Shown here one piece after another: positions 1-8,293 of a stretch of DNA of 64,000 nucleotides. The notes under the pieces are model-generated. The model saw only the letters and a list, made by a program, of their open reading frames with translations, searched no databases and had not been told where the DNA came from. The stretch covers positions 1,008,666 to 1,072,665 of the forward strand of contig KV440964.1 in the NCBI GenBank assembly GCA_001636495.1. Reading direction: 5' to 3'. Origin of the DNA: Sutcliffiella horikoshii (GTDB lineage: Bacteria > Bacillota > Bacilli > Bacillales > Bacillaceae_I). The position numbers were made by a program, and so were the translations under genes. The first letter of the stretch is position 1, and every line of letters begins with the position of its first letter.

Positions 1-61
1 CCGTAATTAAGTAGAATCTTTTTTGAAAAGAAGATCTAACACATATACGGTGGTGGCTCAT

Positions 62-592
62 ATGAAAAATAAGAGAATTCTATACTATCTGTTTCTGGCC
101 TTTGGCTGGACCGTCATATTGTTTTATTTGTCTTCTATGTCCTACGCGGAGCAGGATATCAGGCCGTACCTGCGCATGCTAGTGGCGGAAGAGCACATCG
201 CTCAGGTATTTTCCAACGTCGAAATAACGTACAGAGACAGTACGGTGAGTGTAGACAATATGGGAGGCTATCAGTTTGTGGAATTTCTCTTCCGTAAAGG
301 AGCACACCTGTTTTTTTATAGTGTCCTTGGCTACCTGCTTGTTCGGTATTTTGCAAGTTCTTTAGGGAAGAAGTATTGGAGGGTATGTTTGTTCAGTCTA
401 TCAATCCTTCTTACGATTGCCATGCTCGATGAGTACTTGCAGCATCTGCACCCAGAACGCAGCGGACAGTGGGCGGATGTCTGGTTGAATGGGATGGGTG
501 GGGTGAAAGGGATTATTACGGGGTTCCTGTCCACCTATATTAAAAAGAACCGTAATGGAACGACAAAAAAGAGCGCAGACCACTCTATGTAG
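62..592 (+). CDS. VanZ-like membrane protein
   Basis: A 176-residue integral membrane protein of the VanZ-like family. About four hydrophobic segments are seen, at residues 5-25, about 85-103, 112-132 and 147-160. Between them lie the family's typical motifs: FRKGAHLFFYSVLGYL, then DEYLQ...PERSGQWADVWLNGMGG, which carries the conserved Asp/Glu and Arg residues. The family is named after a teicoplanin-resistance protein, but the biochemical role of stand-alone members is unknown. An in-frame TTG at 23 would add 13 residues. The ATG at 62 is preferred because it directly precedes a Lys-rich and hydrophobic N-terminus and follows a GGTGG stretch. The gene converges with the helicase gene and shares a terminator with it. 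Confidence 0.8.
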   Translation: MKNKRILYYLFLAFGWTVILFYLSSMSYAEQDIRPYLRMLVAEEHIAQVFSNVEITYRDSTVSVDNMGGYQFVEFLFRKGAHLFFYSVLGYLLVRYFASSLGKKYWRVCLFSLSILLTIAMLDEYLQHLHPERSGQWADVWLNGMGGVKGIITGFLSTYIKKNRNGTTKKSADHSM

Positions 593-612
593 AAGGGTTC
601 TGCGCTTTTTTG
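564..612. terminator. Bidirectional intrinsic terminator
   Basis: A stem pairing AGCGCAGACC with GGTTCTGCGCT is flanked by A-runs on the left and a T-run on the right. It can end transcription from both convergent genes. The left arm overlaps the last codons of the VanZ-like gene. Confidence 0.8.
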
Positions 613-614
613 TA

Positions 615-3428
615 TCATCGCAATGTCAGCAAATCTCGCAATTCTTCATTATCTAGCTCTGTAATCCAGCCTTCGCTTGTGATGATTTGGTTATTCAACG
701 CCTGCTTGGATTCGATCATGGCATCAATTTTCTCTTCCAATGTTCCTGTGGCGATAAATTTGTGGACGTGGACAAATCGATTCTGTCCGATTCGATATGC
801 CCTGTCTGTAGCTTGGTTCTCCACGGCCGGGTTCCACCATCGGTCATAGTGGATGACATGGTTGGCGGCTGTCAGGTTCAGTCCGGTTCCGCCCGCTTTC
901 AGTGAAAGTACTAACACATTAAATTCCCCGTCCTGGAAATCTTGGATAAGCTGATCGCGGTCTTTTTTGACGACACTTCCATTGAGAAATCTGCCTTTTT
1001 CACCAAGTGAAGATTCCAATGTGTCAATAATCATATTCCCCATGGAAATGTATTGCGTGAAAATGAGGCAGCTTTCTCCGCGCAAACGGATCTGCTCCAC
1101 TAACTCCACCAGCTTTTCCATCTTACTGGAGCGCATCAATAGATTCTCAGGAGTTTCTTCTTTTAAGTAAAGGGCAGGGTGATCGCAGACTTGCTTCAAT
1201 TGCCCTAGCATTTTCAACACAAGGCCACGGCGCTGGATGCCACCGAGTTCTTCCACCTTATCCAATGTCTCTTTGACAAGCTGCTCATAAATGGAGGCCT
1301 GTTCAATGGTCAGTGGACAGTATTCCTTTTGCTCCTGCTTGGCAGGTAGATTTAGTGCCACCTGTTCATCCTGCTTCGTGCGGCGTAACAGGAATGGTTG
1401 GATCAGCATTTGAAGTTGCTGTATCTTCTTTTTGTCCTGATCCTTCTCAATCGCCAAGACAAACTGTTTATGGAAGGAACCTAGTGACCCCAGATATCCT
1501 GGATTAATAAAATCAAAGATGGCCCACAGCTCTGACAGGCGGTTTTCCATCGGCGTTCCTGTGAGGGCGATATGATGCGCACCGCTCAAATTCCGCACTG
1601 CTTGGGACTGTTTCGTATCTGCATTCTTGATGTTTTGCGCCTCATCGAGACAAATCGTGCGCCAGCCGACGCTTGCCAACTCCTCTTCATCAAGATGAGA
1701 GATGGCATAGGAGGTTAACACGACATCAAATCCCAATACAGCCTCCCGGAAAATAGATCCTTTCCCGCGATTCGGTCCGTAATGCAACATAACATCCAGG
1801 CTTGGAGCGAATTTTTCCAGCTCCTTTTGCCAGTTGCCAAGGACAGAAGTAGGGCAGATGATGAGTACAGGTGGTCCGTCCGGTTCCTTTTCTTTGCATG
1901 AAAGGAAATAGGCGATAAGCTGAATGGTTTTCCCCAGCCCCATATCATCTGCCAGACAAGCTCCAAAACCGTGCTCCCTTAAAAAGGTCAGCCAGGCCGC
2001 ACCATGCTCCTGGTAGGGTCTGAGCTCTCCTTTAAAAGTTTCAGGTACATCAAAAGGTGGGATGTCTTTGCCTTGATACAGCTGTTCGATCAGATGCTCG
2101 GCCGATCCCGTCAGTTCATAGGCGATATCCTTGACGGAATAACTTGCATTCGAATTGGTGTCATCCGGTATATCACCGGCCATTCCAGCCGCATTGCTTT
2201 TCAGTAGATCTTCCATTCGGATTCCGTTCTCTTCCGCATGCTTCATCATCCGTTTGATTTCTTCGATAAATCCTGGATCCAGCACAACCCATTCGCCTTT
2301 GATCTGAACGAGACGGCGGTTCTCCTCGACAAGTGCGAGAAACTCCTCTTCGGAGAGCTCTGTGTTGCGGGTCGAAAAGCGCCATTCGAAATTGACGAGC
2401 GATTGAAGTCCGACGAAGGATTGGCCATGGCCCCCGCTTTTCCCCGATCCGTTCACTCGAGCTTTCACCTTAATGCGGGAATCCTTGATTGCCTGCCACC
2501 AAGGAGGGAGGTGGATGAAGCTGCCGATTGCAAGCAGCTTTTCACTTCCGTCCACAAGGAAACGCCAGGCATCTTCTTCTGTCAAATAGCTTCTGATCTG
2601 GCCGTTTGAAAAGAGGGAAGGAGTCAGCTGCTGCCATTTTTTAAATCCGCGATTTACTTCTTTTTTATATTTTTTATAAGAAGGTGGAAGGGAGTCCTCC
2701 TCCCACACATATAATTCTTCGGTCTTTTTATCCTTAAGAAGGGTTTCCAACTTCCAGTCCTGCTCACCTTTTTCCGGCTCTAACAGGCGGAGGCCGAGCT
2801 TAAATGGAGTGGTATCCTTCGTCCAGCCGATATCGCGGAGCCAATCCTCTTTGTCCAAATACTCAACCAACCTGCCTTCCGCAGCAAGGGAACGCGGATC
2901 TCCGGCATAATTCATCCAGTAGGTTTGCAGGTTTTCGTCCTCTTTCCGATCCATCCAATCCTTCATGATGGCATCAATCCACTCTTCCATTTTGTCTTTA
3001 TAGGAAGGGAGGAGGGGGTTCTGTTCAATAAGCTGCATTCCTTCCGCAGTCAAGGAGAAGGCAAGCTTTCCTTCTTGCCATGCGGCAAAGTCCGGATGAA
3101 AAGCTCTTTGATTCAACACGTCGGAAACGGCCGGGGCAATTAGACGATATTGTTCGGACTGGTCGCACCATTCGAGCTCCAAGAACGAGTTTTCCGTATT
3201 ATTCGCAAACAGCTCCAGCGCATCTCCCGGGTTCAAAAAAACACCGGCCATTCCGTCGTGCGTAGACTCTCGAAAAAAGGAACCGAAAAAAGACCCTTCA
3301 TGCCACGTGAACAGGAGCGGGATGAATCTTGATGGCGGAAGAACAGAGGATCTCAGTTTGACATAGAGAAAAAACTGATTGCGTTCTTCGATGTAGGTTG
3401 AATTGGCATTTAAAGCCTCATTAATCAT
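615..3428 (-). CDS. ywqA: SNF2-family DNA/RNA helicase, YwqA-like
   Basis: A 937-residue SWI2/SNF2 ATPase of the HepA/RapA type. The N-terminal half (to about residue 460) matches the bacterial SNF2-associated region. The helicase core follows: Walker A in ADDMGLGKT near 493-502, Walker B as DEAQ near 593, the SALTGTPMENRL-like motif III region, and the C-terminal lobe with LSLKAGGTGLNL and DRAYRIGQ near 870-880. Such proteins use ATP to move along or remodel nucleic acid-protein complexes. The B. subtilis homologue YwqA has no settled role. The first codons overlap the end of the upstream SWIM-domain gene by 8 bases, so the two are probably translationally coupled, as in ywqB-ywqA. A GGGAAG ribosome site lies 8 bases before the ATG. 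Confidence 0.9.
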   Translation of the reverse strand: MINEALNANSTYIEERNQFFLYVKLRSSVLPPSRFIPLLFTWHEGSFFGSFFRESTHDGMAGVFLNPGDALELFANNTENSFLELEWCDQSEQYRLIAPAVSDVLNQRAFHPDFAAWQEGKLAFSLTAEGMQLIEQNPLLPSYKDKMEEWIDAIMKDWMDRKEDENLQTYWMNYAGDPRSLAAEGRLVEYLDKEDWLRDIGWTKDTTPFKLGLRLLEPEKGEQDWKLETLLKDKKTEELYVWEEDSLPPSYKKYKKEVNRGFKKWQQLTPSLFSNGQIRSYLTEEDAWRFLVDGSEKLLAIGSFIHLPPWWQAIKDSRIKVKARVNGSGKSGGHGQSFVGLQSLVNFEWRFSTRNTELSEEEFLALVEENRRLVQIKGEWVVLDPGFIEEIKRMMKHAEENGIRMEDLLKSNAAGMAGDIPDDTNSNASYSVKDIAYELTGSAEHLIEQLYQGKDIPPFDVPETFKGELRPYQEHGAAWLTFLREHGFGACLADDMGLGKTIQLIAYFLSCKEKEPDGPPVLIICPTSVLGNWQKELEKFAPSLDVMLHYGPNRGKGSIFREAVLGFDVVLTSYAISHLDEEELASVGWRTICLDEAQNIKNADTKQSQAVRNLSGAHHIALTGTPMENRLSELWAIFDFINPGYLGSLGSFHKQFVLAIEKDQDKKKIQQLQMLIQPFLLRRTKQDEQVALNLPAKQEQKEYCPLTIEQASIYEQLVKETLDKVEELGGIQRRGLVLKMLGQLKQVCDHPALYLKEETPENLLMRSSKMEKLVELVEQIRLRGESCLIFTQYISMGNMIIDTLESSLGEKGRFLNGSVVKKDRDQLIQDFQDGEFNVLVLSLKAGGTGLNLTAANHVIHYDRWWNPAVENQATDRAYRIGQNRFVHVHKFIATGTLEEKIDAMIESKQALNNQIITSEGWITELDNEELRDLLTLR

Positions 3429-4971
3429 AACTGAATCTTCCCTTTTTTAATTCTTCTTGGAAGGAGCGGAGTCGTTTCGTTCCTTCTTTTAGCTGTTGTA
3501 AATATTGTAGCCACACATCTTCCAGCTTCTCTTTTTTATAGAGGCTGTGCAATGCCTTCAATAGAGAGGTGGCCTCTTTATAGGCTGTCTTGTTCCTCTG
3601 CTCCAACGCCTTATTAATGGCCACATGGTAGAGCGGGAAAAGGGCATACGGGTCGGCTTTTTTAATCTCTTTCAGCTTGTATGCCTCCAGCCCGCTAAGC
3701 TCAAAGCCCATCCAGAGTTGTAGTTCCACCCACTTGCGATAGCTTTTCGTTTCAAACAGGAACCATTCATATTCCCCGTAGCTATAAGGCATCAACTTTC
3801 GTAAAGCTTCCTTATATAACTGGTCATGCTTTGTTTCCAGCGCGTAGTCAGTCAACAGCTTTAGCAAATGCTTGGTCAGCTGCCTTTTCCGATCATAGGT
3901 AGGCTCGGAATGGATATAGTCCGTCACGATGGGAAGGGCAGTGGAGAGCCAGTTTTCCAATCTGTCCTTCGCCTTTGCGGAAACAAGTGCCTGTAACCAA
4001 TGGAACACGTAAGGTGCATACTGATTGCCGTTCTTTCTGACTAACTTTAGCGCTGCTTCATCCTTTTTCTGCAAAAATAACAAATGGGTTTTCGCAAGTT
4101 CCGCCTGAAGGGAATCCTTCCCCTCGAGCTCCTTCAACTCCGAAGCCATCCAGTTGCGCCGTTGAAATACATCATTCCAGGTGAATTGGTACACATAAAA
4201 CATTTCCCTAATGAAGGGTTCCTCTTGCTGCAGAAGTTTTAATCGGATCAACTGTCTGCTTTCTTTCAACAGAGAGTCCAGCTGAAACGCAATGGCACTA
4301 TGAAACAGGCCCTTAGATTCTTCTTCCACAATATCGACGAAGCGGTGGAGGATATCTGCTATGTACTGATAAGGCTGGGAGCTGTCATAGCTGCTGATCA
4401 CTTGCTCCATGCAATAGAGGGAGGCGTGCAATAAAAATAACGGACGTATTTCCGCTTTTTTCGGTGCCTGTAAACGCAGTTTAGGAAAAAATGCATGTGT
4501 CAGTCCCGTCAAGTAGGTCCTTTTTGTCGGAATAGAGCTTTTAAATTCTGCATGCTGATAGTCCACAAAATCCAGCCAGCTTGCAAGGGAAGTGTCCTCA
4601 AAGCTGGTCACCTCTTTTGTTCTTGCGCTGGCAAGGACAGGGACGATGTTTTCTGTCGCTTCATCCTTCCAGGCGTCTATGAGGGAAGCTATCGTATTTG
4701 TTTGTGACCATATGGTTAGAAAGGTGGCTACCTGGTGGGGGCAGAGGGTGGATGCACCGCATGAGCATCTGCTGAGGTCACCGATTTCGGCGTCCAGTAG
4801 TACATGCTTCTGTCCATTGTCCTGCACTTTCCCGGTCAGGCTTGAGCCTTCTTGGTAGGCGTGAATGACGTTGCCTTGGCGGAACAGCTTTAAGCCTTCT
4901 TTTAGGGTCTGCCGGTTTTGGTCCTCTGAGAGGGGATATGTATCGATTAGCCATGCTGCAAACTGCTCCAT
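3421..4971 (-). CDS. ywqB: SWIM zinc-finger protein, YwqB-like
   Basis: A 516-residue cytoplasmic protein with an N-terminal SWIM zinc finger near residues 66-84. The ligands are visible as CSCGASTLCPHQVA (CxC...CxH). The remaining roughly 400 residues are helical and rich in Lys, Leu and Glu, without a recognised catalytic motif. SWIM domains are often found beside SNF2 ATPases and are thought to bind DNA or protein. The overlap with the helicase gene downstream supports a joint complex. The start ATG follows AAGGTGACATAA, a good ribosome site. The function is inferred only from domain and neighbour. Confidence 0.85.
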   Translation of the reverse strand: MEQFAAWLIDTYPLSEDQNRQTLKEGLKLFRQGNVIHAYQEGSSLTGKVQDNGQKHVLLDAEIGDLSRCSCGASTLCPHQVATFLTIWSQTNTIASLIDAWKDEATENIVPVLASARTKEVTSFEDTSLASWLDFVDYQHAEFKSSIPTKRTYLTGLTHAFFPKLRLQAPKKAEIRPLFLLHASLYCMEQVISSYDSSQPYQYIADILHRFVDIVEEESKGLFHSAIAFQLDSLLKESRQLIRLKLLQQEEPFIREMFYVYQFTWNDVFQRRNWMASELKELEGKDSLQAELAKTHLLFLQKKDEAALKLVRKNGNQYAPYVFHWLQALVSAKAKDRLENWLSTALPIVTDYIHSEPTYDRKRQLTKHLLKLLTDYALETKHDQLYKEALRKLMPYSYGEYEWFLFETKSYRKWVELQLWMGFELSGLEAYKLKEIKKADPYALFPLYHVAINKALEQRNKTAYKEATSLLKALHSLYKKEKLEDVWLQYLQQLKEGTKRLRSFQEELKKGRFSYD

Positions 4972-5011
4972 TTATGTCACCTTCCATTAGCGATTAGGTT
5001 GTTTGTGTTTA

Positions 5012-5128
5012 CTTCGTTCCAGGCGTTCGCTTTCCGCGGGCGGTCCGGAAGCCTCCTCACTTCGTTGCGGGGTCTTCCCTGTCCCTTCCTCCCGCAGGAG
5101 TCTCACGCCTTACACTCCGTAAACAGGG
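5012..5128 (-). repeat. Dispersed palindromic element, copy A
   Basis: GC-rich intergenic element that recurs eight more times in the window. Shared blocks are TTCGCTTTCCGCGGG, AGCCTCCTC, TGCGGGGTCT and CTCCCGC.GGAGTCT. The arms AGCCTCCTC...GAGGAGGCT-type and GCGGGG/CCCCGC can pair internally. No coding potential is seen. This copy sits between ywqB and the BsuPI lipoprotein. Confidence 0.8.
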
Positions 5129-5166
5129 GGGGTGCATTAAGCACACCTTCCTTTTTCTTCTCGTTC

Positions 5167-5203
5167 AAAAAAGGAAAAGGTCTACTTAAACTCGTAGACC
5201 TTT
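5167..5203 (-). terminator. Terminator of the BsuPI lipoprotein gene
   Basis: On the minus strand AAAGGTCTAC pairs with GTAGACCTTT around an 8-base loop, followed by TCCTTTTTT. It lies about 70 bases past the stop of the lipoprotein gene. Confidence 0.8.
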
Positions 5204-5275
5204 AGCGGTAAAATCTTCTTATTCTATTATAGGTTTTTTACGATACAGTTACAACCTAATGACATGTTTGCTTGA

Positions 5276-5818
5276 TCATTCGATGGTGAAGGTTTCTTTT
5301 GCTGATGCGTGATGATTGGAGTCGGTAAATGTGAATTCAATGGTGTACTCGCCAGGGGGCAGGTCTGCTGTTACGTCATCGTAGGATACCGGGTATTCTA
5401 GTTTTTCCCCCGGAGCCAGCATGATTTCCTTTATTGCTTGGGTGTACATCATCCCCTCAGACAATTTTTTAACGACTGCTCCGGAATCATCAATGACCAC
5501 ATAGTCGTATTCCTGGCCGGAAGAGAAGGTGATTTCCGCATCCTTATCCTGGTCATTTGTTACGGTGAAAAGGAAGTCCTGTTCTTGTCGCTCCACCTGT
5601 CCGTTAAGCTCTCCATCTTTGCTCTCCTCTAGTTTCAACTTTTCTTTAAGATCGTCCTTTGACTTTTCTGACTCAGTTGATTCATCGCCAGTTCCATTTG
5701 AAACTTCACTTCCTGGGGAGGAATTGTTTTCCACAGGTTCCTCCTGTGTCGAATTCCCACTCGTCCCACATGCAGTCAGCATGATGGAAATTATCAGCAA
5801 AAGCATAATTTTATACAT
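5276..5818 (-). CDS. Lipoprotein with BsuPI domain
   Basis: A 180-residue predicted lipoprotein. It has a short signal sequence (MYKIMLLLIISIM) and a lipobox LTAC with the acylated Cys at residue 17. A Ser/Glu-rich linker follows to about residue 75. The C-terminal domain matches the BsuPI fold named after the B. subtilis intracellular proteinase inhibitor: FLFTVTNDQDKDAEITFSSGQEYDYVV, then the PGE(K)LEYPV stretch. The domain is a beta sandwich. Whether this extracytoplasmic copy inhibits proteases is unknown, but three wall-bound subtilases are encoded in the same window. An upstream ATG exists, but GGAGG lies 7 bases before the ATG used here, and only this start gives a proper lipoprotein signal. 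Confidence 0.8.
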   Translation of the reverse strand: MYKIMLLLIISIMLTACGTSGNSTQEEPVENNSSPGSEVSNGTGDESTESEKSKDDLKEKLKLEESKDGELNGQVERQEQDFLFTVTNDQDKDAEITFSSGQEYDYVVIDDSGAVVKKLSEGMMYTQAIKEIMLAPGEKLEYPVSYDDVTADLPPGEYTIEFTFTDSNHHASAKETFTIE

Positions 5819-6041
5819 ATCTACGCCTCCATTTTTATAGTTAGTATTAGGGGAACACACCGTTCAGGCTTTATCTCACACTATATATATACCATACCCC
5901 TCTTTGTATAGTTAGACGGAAAATAATATAAAAGGTTACGAGGGGAAGGACAGGTCAGATGCCTCTTTTTGTAAAATTTTTACACCTGGGACATACAATG
6001 GTAGTACAAATGGTCTAAATATGTTGAAAGAGGTGGAAATG

Positions 6042-6830
6042 ATGAGAATAGTGTTAGATGCTGGTCACGGCTATAGTACACCAGGTAAACGAACACCTGA
6101 TGGAATGAGAGAATATGAGTTCAATAGGGTTGTGGCTCAATATGCAAGGCAGGAATTATTACGCTATCAAGATGTGGAAGTTCTGTTCACCCATTCGGAT
6201 GATAGGGATGTTCCTTTGCAAGAGCGTACAGATAGGGCGAACAGTTGGGGGGCGCTGGCGTTTGTCTCCATCCACGCAAATGCATTTGGAAATGGGGGGT
6301 GGAATACCGCTCAAGGAATAGAAACATACACTCCCATTGTCAACTCGCCCAATTCCAATCGACTTGCACAAATGGTACACCGCAGACTCATACAGGCAAC
6401 AGGCAGAAGGGATAGGGGAATCAAATCCGAGAATTTCCACGTTCTTCGCGAAACAAATATGGCGTCAATACTATGTGAATGCGGCTTTATGACATTCTAT
6501 CAGGAAGCACAGTTGTTAAAAACGAACAGCTACCGCAGAACCTGTGCCATAGCGATCGCAGAGGGACTGGTGGAATACTTCAACTTGCGGCTTAAACCGA
6601 CACCACCATCGACCAACAGAATCTATAAAATACAAGTAGGTGCCTTCCGGGCAAAAGAAAACGCAGACAGTCTGGCAACTGAATTGAACAGAAAAGGATT
6701 CAACACCTTTGTCTTTAAAGAGGAAAACCTATACAAAGTCCAGGCGGGAGCATTCTCCCAAAAGGATAATGCGAATCGCTTGGCAACAACACTGAGATCT
6801 CAAGGCTATACCACTTTTATTAGCACATGA
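6042..6830 (+). CDS. N-acetylmuramoyl-L-alanine amidase, CwlC-like
   Basis: A 262-residue zinc amidase (Amidase_3) that cleaves the MurNAc-L-Ala bond of peptidoglycan. The metal ligands are visible: His in LDAGHGY near residue 9, Glu in REYEFN, and His in SIHANAF. The catalytic Glu lies in LCECGFM. The last 75 residues hold two SPOR-like units, YKIQVGAFRAKENA and YKVQAGAFSQKDNA, which bind denuded glycan. There is no signal peptide. This is the architecture of B. subtilis CwlC, a mother-cell lysis enzyme made late in sporulation, so that role is likely but inferred. Starts at 6021, 6039 and 6042 are in frame. AGAGGTGG fits 6042 best, and this start begins directly at the conserved fold. Confidence 0.85.
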   Translation: MRIVLDAGHGYSTPGKRTPDGMREYEFNRVVAQYARQELLRYQDVEVLFTHSDDRDVPLQERTDRANSWGALAFVSIHANAFGNGGWNTAQGIETYTPIVNSPNSNRLAQMVHRRLIQATGRRDRGIKSENFHVLRETNMASILCECGFMTFYQEAQLLKTNSYRRTCAIAIAEGLVEYFNLRLKPTPPSTNRIYKIQVGAFRAKENADSLATELNRKGFNTFVFKEENLYKVQAGAFSQKDNANRLATTLRSQGYTTFIST

Positions 6831-6835
6831 AAATG

Positions 6836-6858
6836 GACCCCTTTTAAGGGGTTATTTT
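6836..6858 (+). terminator. Terminator after the CwlC-like amidase
   Basis: ACCCC pairs with GGGGT across TTTTAA, followed by a T-rich stretch. The stem is short, so efficiency is uncertain. Confidence 0.55.
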
Positions 6859-6970
6859 ACTTTTTCGACATTTTCATCTCCAATATTAAGAAAAAAACAG
6901 GGAAATTGTACTTATTTATCGAATGATAAGGAGAGATAATTGAAATGGATTTTAGGGGGATATAGAAAAT

Positions 6971-7288
6971 ATGAAATCTATTGAATGGTGGCCAAAAATA
7001 AAGAGTTCTATTAATTTCATTTGCTTTGCCCTTTCGCTACTATTGTTGTTTTATAACATCAGTATCATCGGATTCTTCTATTTGCTGGTGGCTTATGGAG
7101 AGGCTCAAGGGACAATGATTTATTCCATGATCAGCGTAACTGGGATACTTTTGGTTGTCATTCCGTTGGTATTCCGAATGGCCAAGTCGACATTCTATCA
7201 CTTTGCACTAATTGGTTTGCATTTTATTGCAGCATTTTTACCAATCATCATGAAGAATATTTCCGGTGTTTTTGACAAAGTACTGTAA
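6971..7288 (+). CDS. Small hypothetical membrane protein
   Basis: A 105-residue protein I do not recognise. Three to four hydrophobic segments cover most of it, at about residues 14-30, 31-45, 50-69 and 76-93, with basic residues at both ends. An AGGGGGA ribosome site lies 11 bases upstream of the ATG. It ends 81 bases before the sortase gene and may be co-transcribed with it. No function can be assigned. Confidence 0.6.
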   Translation: MKSIEWWPKIKSSINFICFALSLLLLFYNISIIGFFYLLVAYGEAQGTMIYSMISVTGILLVVIPLVFRMAKSTFYHFALIGLHFIAAFLPIIMKNISGVFDKVL

Positions 7289-7290
7289 TT

Positions 7291-7297
7291 TGTCGAA
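7291..7297 (+). promoter_or_regulatory. Possible Spo0A box upstream of sortase
   Basis: TGTCGAA within AATTTGTCGAATC matches the Spo0A box consensus. It lies 73 bases before the sortase start. A seven-base match alone is weak; see the finding on clustered copies. Confidence 0.3.
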
Positions 7298-7369
7298 TCG
7301 ATGGGAGTTGCCGTTTTGCCTGTATAAGTTAGAATGGTATTAAATAGTAGTGGGGGGAGACTGGACGCA

Positions 7370-7978
7370 TTGAAAAAGGGAATGATAGTTGCCCTGTTGT
7401 TTATTGTGGCTGGCATTTCATTTATAGGCTATGGTCTTTTTGAGAAAATCAGCATGGACAGAAAAACCGAAGCTGCCCTAAGAGAAGCTGTCGGCATTAC
7501 TAAGGGGGATGTCCCATCTAGGGTAAACCCTGAAGAGAAAGAGCGACCTGTGAAACCGGAGGACTTTGCACCCGGGATTGGAGAAGTGGTTGGTGTACTG
7601 GAGATTCCTAGGCTTGAAGCCAAGCTTCCTATAGTGGAAGGAACAGATCCAGATGAGCTTGAAAAAGGAGTAGGCCATTTTAAAGGTGCGTCTTTTCCTG
7701 GAGAACCAGGTCAGATTGTCTTTTCAGGTCACAGGGATACGGTCTTCCTGCGGCTAGGGGAATTGGAGATAGGCGACAGATTCTTCGTGAAAATGCCTTA
7801 TGGAGATTATATGTATGAAATCTATGACTCCAAAATAGTGGATGAGGATGATCGTACGGTCATCACCCTGCAAAAGGAAAAGGAAGATCTTCTTCTTACA
7901 ACGTGTTATCCCTTTACACTGACTGGAGCAGCACCTGAAAGATATATTCTATATGCAAAACCTGTTAAAATAAGATAA
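7370..7978 (+). CDS. Class D sortase
   Basis: A 202-residue membrane-anchored transpeptidase. One N-terminal transmembrane segment (residues 4-24) is followed by a linker and the sortase beta barrel. The catalytic residues are visible: His121 in FSGHRDT, Cys179 in LLTTCYPF and Arg191 in PERYILY. Size and the TTCYPF motif fit class D enzymes such as YhcS of B. subtilis, which attach surface proteins with an LPxT-type signal to the wall. No sorting-signal protein is seen in the window, so the substrate lies elsewhere. An ATG at 7334 has no ribosome site; GGGGGGAG precedes the TTG used here by about 10 bases. Confidence 0.85.
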   Translation: MKKGMIVALLFIVAGISFIGYGLFEKISMDRKTEAALREAVGITKGDVPSRVNPEEKERPVKPEDFAPGIGEVVGVLEIPRLEAKLPIVEGTDPDELEKGVGHFKGASFPGEPGQIVFSGHRDTVFLRLGELEIGDRFFVKMPYGDYMYEIYDSKIVDEDDRTVITLQKEKEDLLLTTCYPFTLTGAAPERYILYAKPVKIR

Positions 7979-7980
7979 AT

Positions 7981-8003
7981 ACACCTTTCGAGGTGTTTTT
8001 CTT
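7981..8003 (+). terminator. Terminator after sortase
   Basis: ACACCT pairs with AGGTGT across a TTCG tetraloop, followed by TTTTCTTTT. Confidence 0.8.
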
Positions 8004-8188
8004 TTATTGGTTTATTTAATCGGCAAATAGTGAAAATAATTAATAGATAAAAAGTAATCTTTTTAAAGAAGTCATTCTTTTGCAAGGATTAATCCATAGG
8101 ACGTTGTCATCATTATTAGATATATTGAAATAGCAATTAGAGGGGTGGATAGTTAATATAAAATCATTAATAGGTTTAATTTGCTTAT

Positions 8189-8195
8189 TTCGACA
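8189..8195 (-). promoter_or_regulatory. Possible Spo0A box upstream of PHP phosphatase
   Basis: On the minus strand the site reads ATTTTGTCGAAAT, a near-ideal Spo0A box. It lies about 100 bases upstream of the phosphatase start in an AT-rich gap. Functional use is not shown. Confidence 0.35.
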
Positions 8196-8293
8196 AAATG
8201 CACCCGTATCTTATATCTTTCTGCTGTGATAATATTAGGTACAAGATAAATGATAGATAAATGGTATAAAAGTACTATTTTGGAGGTTTTAAT

